The position numbers were made by a program, and so were the translations under genes. Of a stretch of 48,606 bases of DNA, positions 43,602-48,606 are shown one piece after another. Source of the stretch: Thiomicrorhabdus sp. (GTDB taxonomy: Bacteria > Pseudomonadota > Gammaproteobacteria > Thiomicrospirales > Thiomicrospiraceae); contig WFQP01000026.1 of the NCBI GenBank assembly GCA_015487015.1, positions 1 through 48,606 on the forward strand, in the 5' to 3' direction. Within the stretch, counting starts at the first letter, position 1. Each line of letters starts with the position of its first letter. Under the pieces are notes generated by a model. That model ran no database searches. It saw nothing but the letters and a program-made list of their open reading frames with translations, and had not been told where the DNA came from.

Positions 43602-44864
43602 ATGACTGACTTTAAACGCTCTTCTTTTGGCACAAAACGCCCACTTTATCGCTCTCTATTTTATTTGATGGGGGTGGCACTCACCTTTAACAGCTCTCTT
43701 ACCACGGCGACCTCTCTAGATTATAGGGTATTAGTGAATCCTATTGTTCAACAGCAGCCAGAGGCATTGATGTCAGAAGGTTTGCAAGCACAATTTGCGG
43801 CCAATCAATCGTTGTCTAAGAGTTGGTTATCGGACTCGACATCCATTACGGTGACACATGAAAATGATGCCTTAACGGACGATATGGGAACCCAAAATTG
43901 GGCGATGGGCGTTGAGTTCTCATTGTTATTACCTAAGCAAAAGGATGCCTTGTTAGGGGTTTCTGATGCTTATAAAAAGCAACTAGGGGTACAACAATCA
44001 TACTTAAACTGGTTAGCTTCGGGTAAGTTACGTCAACTGGTGTGGCAGTACTCTAAAGCAGAGATAGCGTTAAATTTTGCCGAGTCTGCACTTAAGAAGA
44101 GCCTTGAACTTCAAGACAATGTGAAGATGAAAGTTGAGGTGGGCGACAGCACCGAGCTTGATCTGCTTATGGCGGAGAAGTTTGTTTTAGAGCAACAAAG
44201 CTTAGTGTCTCAAAAGCAGGGGTTGCTTGCTTTGGCAAAAAATAAATTTCAGCTTTGGACGAAATCCTCTCAGCTCCCCAGTGACATTACCGAAGCTCGT
44301 CATTCAGAGTGGAAGGTTGAAAATCACCCGCAATTACGTTGGATGCAATCAGCCTACGAGGTCTCTAAAGCGGAATATACACAGCAAAAAACGCGCAATA
44401 AAGCGGGGCCGAGTTTCTTTGTGGGGGCGCAAAAAGATCAAAACAGTATCGAGGACAATACCTACCTTTTTATAGAGGTCTCTGTTCCGATAGGCAGTTC
44501 TCCTGAAAATCAAAAGAACCTCGCAGAGAAACAACAAACTCAGCAAGTGCAAAAAGCTGAGCTGTTACGTGCGCAACAACAGTTAGAAGAAGCAGTGTTA
44601 GCCGCAGAACAGGCCATTATGATCAATGAAAGTAACCAAAAGTTAGCGCAACAGCAAAATCATATTGCACAAAAAACATTGCAGCTGGCCGAGCAGTCAT
44701 ACCAATTGGGAGAGTCATCGATTCAGTCTTTATTGTTGATTCAAAAATCGGCGTTAGAAGCGGAATTAAACCTTGAATTAGCCAGTGCCAGCTTGGAAGA
44801 GGCCATTGCAGATGCGAATCAAGTAAAAGGCTACGGCTTAACTATTTTAAAGGAAGGAAATTAA
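43602..44864 (+). CDS. TolC-family outer-membrane efflux protein
   Basis: Outer-membrane channel of a tripartite pump. Start chosen at ATG 43602 (MTDFKRSSFG), giving 420 aa with a signal-like YRSLFYLMGVALTF segment; an ATG at 43563 in frame is upstream with no ribosome site. Long amphipathic helices rich in Gln, Ala and Glu (e.g. AELLRAQQQLEEAVLAAEQA) and duplicated halves match TolC/CzcC/CusC proteins. The final repeat AEQSYQLGESSIQSLLLIQK is typical. It ends 2 bp before the fusion-protein gene. Confidence 0.87.
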   Translation: MTDFKRSSFGTKRPLYRSLFYLMGVALTFNSSLTTATSLDYRVLVNPIVQQQPEALMSEGLQAQFAANQSLSKSWLSDSTSITVTHENDALTDDMGTQNWAMGVEFSLLLPKQKDALLGVSDAYKKQLGVQQSYLNWLASGKLRQLVWQYSKAEIALNFAESALKKSLELQDNVKMKVEVGDSTELDLLMAEKFVLEQQSLVSQKQGLLALAKNKFQLWTKSSQLPSDITEARHSEWKVENHPQLRWMQSAYEVSKAEYTQQKTRNKAGPSFFVGAQKDQNSIEDNTYLFIEVSVPIGSSPENQKNLAEKQQTQQVQKAELLRAQQQLEEAVLAAEQAIMINESNQKLAQQQNHIAQKTLQLAEQSYQLGESSIQSLLLIQKSALEAELNLELASASLEEAIADANQVKGYGLTILKEGN

Positions 44865-44866
44865 TC

Positions 44867-46018
44867 ATGTTGACTATACCAAGTATTAAATTCAAAAAGA
44901 AAGTGATGGCGAGTGCGGTGATATCGTTGTCGTTATTTTTATCTTTCAACGTGGCGGCCAATGAGTTGGTTTTGACGGATGCACAGTATCAGTCATTGGG
45001 GCTACAAGTGGCAGAAGCTAAGCAGGTAGCTCAGTATCCAACGCAACGTTTTCCAGCAGAGGCGATGTTTCATCCTAAAAGTATTCGTACATTATCGGCA
45101 CCTTTATCAGGTAAGATTTCGCGTTTAAATGTGGTGCATGGATCGGTGTCCAAAGGGCAAGTGATTGCTGAGATTGAAAGCCCTGAATTATTAATGCTTC
45201 AGTCGCAATTATTGTCGGCTTCTTCTGATTTAAAGGTCGTTCAGAATGAGCTGGAGCGTGTGAAAAAATTACGTCGAAGTGGTGCGGCATCTGCAAAAAA
45301 ATTGCAACAAGCACAAGCCGATGTGGATAAATTGTATGCTGAAAAAATGCAACAAAAAAAGTCGCTTCAATTAATGGGGTTTTCTAAAAAATCCATTCAA
45401 AAACTGCTCTCTTCTCAAAAAATTCAATCCTCTATTCTGCATATTGTTTCCCCCATCGATGGGCAAATATTTGACTTGGAATTTCGTTTAGGAGAGAGAG
45501 TTTCTCAAAATCAACCTCTGTTCTCATTAGGTGAAACCAATCCGATGTTGTTGAACGTCAAAGTACCTGTGGCACTTGCAAATAGTCTTAAAAAAGGCGA
45601 TCAGGCAAAAGTATCGACACTGGGATTAGGCGTTATTGAGCATATTGATCCAGAGGTGGATGCGATGACTCAAACGGTAGACGTGCATGTTGAGGTTGAT
45701 AACCGTACACATCGTATTCGCCCTGGCCAACGCTTTCAGGTACTCTTTTTAATGTCTCAGGGAGGCGAGCATGCTCGTACAGTTTACCAAGTACCTTTAA
45801 ATTCAATCACTCAATTTGAGGGTGAAACCGTCGTATTTATTAAAGAGGGTAAAACAATTAAGCCAAAAATGATTACGGTTAAAAATATCAATAACCAACA
45901 GCTTTATTTTTCATTGAAACAGCCAAATACAGGCACATCCAATGCGTTGAATATTTTTGTAAAAGGGTCAACAGCGATTAAATCAGCTTTTGAAGCTTCT
46001 CAAGAAAGTGATGCATAA
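44867..46018 (+). CDS. Periplasmic membrane-fusion protein of an RND metal pump
   Basis: 383-aa adaptor linking the RND pump to the TolC channel. A signal/anchor lies at ~13-30 (VMASAVISLSLFLSFNVAA). The first biotinyl-lipoyl half is at ~65-100 (LSAPLSGKISRLNVVHGSV, then GQVIAEIESPELL), a coiled-coil hairpin at ~105-155 and the second lipoyl half VSPIDGQIFDLEFRLGERV. A beta-barrel domain ends with RIRPGQRFQVLFLMSQG. There are no obvious Met-rich Cu sites like those of CusB. It lies 2 bp after the TolC-like gene and 18 bp before the pump gene. Confidence 0.9.
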   Translation: MLTIPSIKFKKKVMASAVISLSLFLSFNVAANELVLTDAQYQSLGLQVAEAKQVAQYPTQRFPAEAMFHPKSIRTLSAPLSGKISRLNVVHGSVSKGQVIAEIESPELLMLQSQLLSASSDLKVVQNELERVKKLRRSGAASAKKLQQAQADVDKLYAEKMQQKKSLQLMGFSKKSIQKLLSSQKIQSSILHIVSPIDGQIFDLEFRLGERVSQNQPLFSLGETNPMLLNVKVPVALANSLKKGDQAKVSTLGLGVIEHIDPEVDAMTQTVDVHVEVDNRTHRIRPGQRFQVLFLMSQGGEHARTVYQVPLNSITQFEGETVVFIKEGKTIKPKMITVKNINNQQLYFSLKQPNTGTSNALNIFVKGSTAIKSAFEASQESDA

Positions 46019-46036
46019 CGCACAAGGAATTTCATT

Positions 46037-48606
46037 ATGTTAGCTAAATTTTTACAATTCTTTTTAGTGCAAAGAACCTTAGTACTTTTGATTGTGTTTG
46101 CACTGTTTGCAGGGGGATGGCAGGCGTTTCAAAAAATGCCAATTGATGCTTTTCCAGATGTATCCCCAACCCAGGTGAAGATGATTTTTAAAGCACAAGG
46201 TATGACGCCAGAAGAGGTAGAACAACGTGTCATTGCGCCGCTGGAACAAGAGCTATTGGGCTTACCTAAGCAGAAGGTATTGCGTTCCTTAGCAAAATAC
46301 GGGATTGCAGATATTACCTTGGACTTTGATGAGGGAACGGATATTTATTGGGCACGTCAGTTGGTAGCCGAACGCTTAGGTGGCATGGATTTACCGAATG
46401 GTGTGACGGGCGGTATGGCGCCTTTATCAACCCCATTAAGTGATGTGTTTATGTTTACCATTGAGGGTGACGCCTTAAATAACATGGAAAAACGGGACTT
46501 ATTGGACTGGGTGATTCGTCCTGCATTGCGCTCTGTTCCGGGTGTTGCCGATGTGAATATGCTGGGTGGTTTGGTTAAAACCTTTGTGGTGAAGCCGGAT
46601 TATCAGAAGTTGATGGGGGCTCAAATTTCACTGGCACAGCTTACTTTGGCATTAGAGGAGAACAACCAAAACGATGGTGCGGGTCGCTTAAATCAGGGAG
46701 AAGAGGTTATTTTGGTTCGTACGCAGGGGAATTTAAGTACGCTGTCGGACATTGAAAATATTGTGGTGGCCTATAAAAATGGAGTGGCCATTCAGGTAAG
46801 AGACCTTGCTCAGGTTGAAATCGATGCGCTGTATCGTAATGGTGCGGTTACTCAAAATGGAGAGAGCGAGGCAGTACAAGGCTTGGTTATGGCATTAAAA
46901 GGTGCGAATGCTCGGGATGTGGTATCGGGGATTGAGGCTCGATTACAGGCCTTGGAACCCGCTTTTCCTAAAGGCATTTCAGTCAGCGTCTTTTATAACC
47001 GAAGTGACTTGGTAAATACCGCTATTTTTGGTGTCTCTAAGGTGATGCTAGAAGCGGTGGTGTTGGTGTTGATTGTACTGTTAATTTTTCTTGGTAATGT
47101 CAGGGCGGCGATTACCGTTGCACTGATTTTACCCTTAGCGGCACTCATGACTTTTATATTGATGCGCTGGTTTGGTTTATCAGCCAATTTAATGTCTTTA
47201 GGTGGGCTAACGATCGCCATCGGAATGTTGGTGGATGCGGCCGTGGTGGTGGTTGAAAACATCGTTTCACATCAAGAGAAAGACGCTAAAAAGAAGCAAG
47301 GCCATTTGCCGAAGATGCATATTATCTTTAGGGCGTTAAAAGAGGTTTCGGTACCGGTTATTTCAGGTATCTTAATTATTATGACGGTCTTTTTGCCACT
47401 GTTAACGCTGGAAGGATTGGAAGGAAAGTTATTTGTACCTGTGGCGTTAACCATTATTTTTGCATTGGGTAGTGCATTGCTGTTATCACTGACCGTGATT
47501 CCTACGCTCTCCTCTTTTATTTTAGGCAAGGTTTCTCATCAGGAACCGTGGTTGGTGCGTAAATTAGAGGCGTTTTATAAACCCGTTTTACAGTGGAGTT
47601 TAGTGAACGATCGTATTATTGTTGGTTCGGCACTGATTGCACTGGTGTTTGCGGGGTTTGTGTACACACAAGTGGGCAAAACGTTTATTCCCCAAATGGA
47701 TGAAGGTACGGTAATTTTACAGGTTGAAAAAACCCCCTCCATCAGTTTGGCCGCGTCTAATGAGATGGATATGCGTATTCAAAAAGCCATTATGGAACAG
47801 GTGCCAGAAGTGATTCGAATTGTGGCACGAGTGGGGTCGGATGAAATTGGTCTGGATCCGATGAGCTTAAATGATACCGATACCTTTTTGATCTTTAAAC
47901 CCAAAGAGGAGTGGCGAATGGAGAGCACTGAGGAGCTGATTGAAGAGATTCGCCAAGTGTTGGTGACGCAATTTCCAGGGATTAACTACGCCTTTACCCA
48001 ACCGATTCAAATGCGTGTGGATGAAATGTTGACTGGTGCTCGTGGTGATGTGGCCATTAAGATTTTTGGTGACAATCCAGTGGAGCTGAACGAAGTGGCT
48101 AAAAAGATGGTGTCTATGGTTAAGGCTATTGAGGGGGCAGAAGATGTCTTTACTTCCACCAATGAAGGGTTACGCTACTTACAACTTAAGGTCAATCAGG
48201 ACATGGCAGGTCGTTTAGGATTAACCGTCAATGAAGTTGAGAAGATTTTACGTACCCAAATTAACGGCTTGGAAGTGGGCGTACTGTATGAAGGCATTCG
48301 CCGTATTCCATTAATGATTCGTGCCCCTGAGTCGTATAAGTCATCAATGATTGAGATGTTACAGCAACCGATTACCGTTGAAACCTCTGAAGGTATGCGC
48401 TCTGTATTACTCTCACAACTGGTGGACGCGGTGGAAGAGGATGGCCCTGTTTCAATTAAACGTGAACAGAGTAAGCGTTTTTCAGTGGTTGTCGCCAATG
48501 TATCTGGGCGTGATTTAGTGGGCTTTGTTGATGAAGCCAAGCAAAAAGCCGCCACACTGGATATTCCCGCAGGTTACTATTTTGAGTGGGGGGGTAAATT
48601 TGAAAA
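46037..48606 (+). CDS. HME-type RND heavy-metal efflux pump, 3' end cut by window edge
   Basis: Proton-driven inner-membrane exporter (CzcA/CusA family). The frame from ATG 46037 (AAGGAAT upstream) stays open to the last base, giving 856 residues of an expected ~1030. Early motif MPIDAFPDVSPTQVKM and EVEQRVIAPLEQEL are standard. TM4 reads AIGMLVDAAVVVVEN, with the conserved D and E. The second half has FIPQMDEGTVILQ and VGSDEIGLDPMSLNDTD. The TM4 VDAA form is nearer to the monovalent (Cu/Ag) class, while the LDPM segment looks like divalent-metal pumps, so the substrate is open. It completes a two-component/TolC/MFP/RND block starting at 41456. Confidence 0.93.
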   Translation, partial: MLAKFLQFFLVQRTLVLLIVFALFAGGWQAFQKMPIDAFPDVSPTQVKMIFKAQGMTPEEVEQRVIAPLEQELLGLPKQKVLRSLAKYGIADITLDFDEGTDIYWARQLVAERLGGMDLPNGVTGGMAPLSTPLSDVFMFTIEGDALNNMEKRDLLDWVIRPALRSVPGVADVNMLGGLVKTFVVKPDYQKLMGAQISLAQLTLALEENNQNDGAGRLNQGEEVILVRTQGNLSTLSDIENIVVAYKNGVAIQVRDLAQVEIDALYRNGAVTQNGESEAVQGLVMALKGANARDVVSGIEARLQALEPAFPKGISVSVFYNRSDLVNTAIFGVSKVMLEAVVLVLIVLLIFLGNVRAAITVALILPLAALMTFILMRWFGLSANLMSLGGLTIAIGMLVDAAVVVVENIVSHQEKDAKKKQGHLPKMHIIFRALKEVSVPVISGILIIMTVFLPLLTLEGLEGKLFVPVALTIIFALGSALLLSLTVIPTLSSFILGKVSHQEPWLVRKLEAFYKPVLQWSLVNDRIIVGSALIALVFAGFVYTQVGKTFIPQMDEGTVILQVEKTPSISLAASNEMDMRIQKAIMEQVPEVIRIVARVGSDEIGLDPMSLNDTDTFLIFKPKEEWRMESTEELIEEIRQVLVTQFPGINYAFTQPIQMRVDEMLTGARGDVAIKIFGDNPVELNEVAKKMVSMVKAIEGAEDVFTSTNEGLRYLQLKVNQDMAGRLGLTVNEVEKILRTQINGLEVGVLYEGIRRIPLMIRAPESYKSSMIEMLQQPITVETSEGMRSVLLSQLVDAVEEDGPVSIKREQSKRFSVVVANVSGRDLVGFVDEAKQKAATLDIPAGYYFEWGGKFE

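Overview
The window looks like chromosome from a sulfur-oxidising chemolithoautotrophic gammaproteobacterium of the Thiomicrospira / Thiomicrorhabdus / Hydrogenovibrio group. The main evidence is a complete alpha-carboxysome operon built on form IA RubisCO, followed by an SbtA-type bicarbonate transporter unit and a CbbR-like regulator, in an AT-leaning genome with ordinary gammaproteobacterial housekeeping genes (aroK-aroB, rpoH, purT, luxS). The genus is an inference from gene content; nothing here fixes the species.

Layout. 1-3211: the 5' part of a lipoprotein gene (minus strand), then aroK, aroB and a hexose-6-phosphate mutarotase. 3553-10911: cbbL, cbbS, csoS2, csoSCA, csoS4A, csoS4B, csoS1, a bacterioferritin-like gene, acRAF and a small Lys-rich protein with a C-terminal Trp, closed by a strong terminator at 10931-10960. 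11242-14817: sbtA, an SbtB-like PII protein, an rdgB/HAM1-family gene, csoS1D and a cbbR-type LysR gene. Together the two units cover bicarbonate uptake, its control, shell building, CO2 release and fixation. 14841-25761 (minus strand): four consecutive genes for exported DUF11-type proteins, including a 2098-residue OmpA-domain/beta-barrel protein and a 1003-residue beta-helix-like protein; this is the least understood block.

25972-34545: rpoH with a perfect CIRCE operator, a lone fliS with a possible sigma-54 promoter, purT, a GGDEF protein with a degenerate EAL domain, a di-haem peroxidase, the mtnN-luxS pair, a PEP-CTERM protein, and tRNA-Leu and tRNA-Phe behind a consensus promoter. 34844-48606: a TorF-like porin, a 1481-residue hybrid sensor kinase, a REC/HD-GYP protein, and a two-component system followed by a TolC / membrane-fusion / HME-RND efflux set that runs off the right edge.

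Most notable: the CIRCE element on rpoH; a possible -1 frameshift site in csoS2; the Lys-rich, Trp-ended carboxysome-operon protein; the DUF11 surface operon; and a marked excess of long G/C homopolymers that are absent from the carboxysome region. No CRISPR array, insertion sequence, integrase or rRNA gene was seen.
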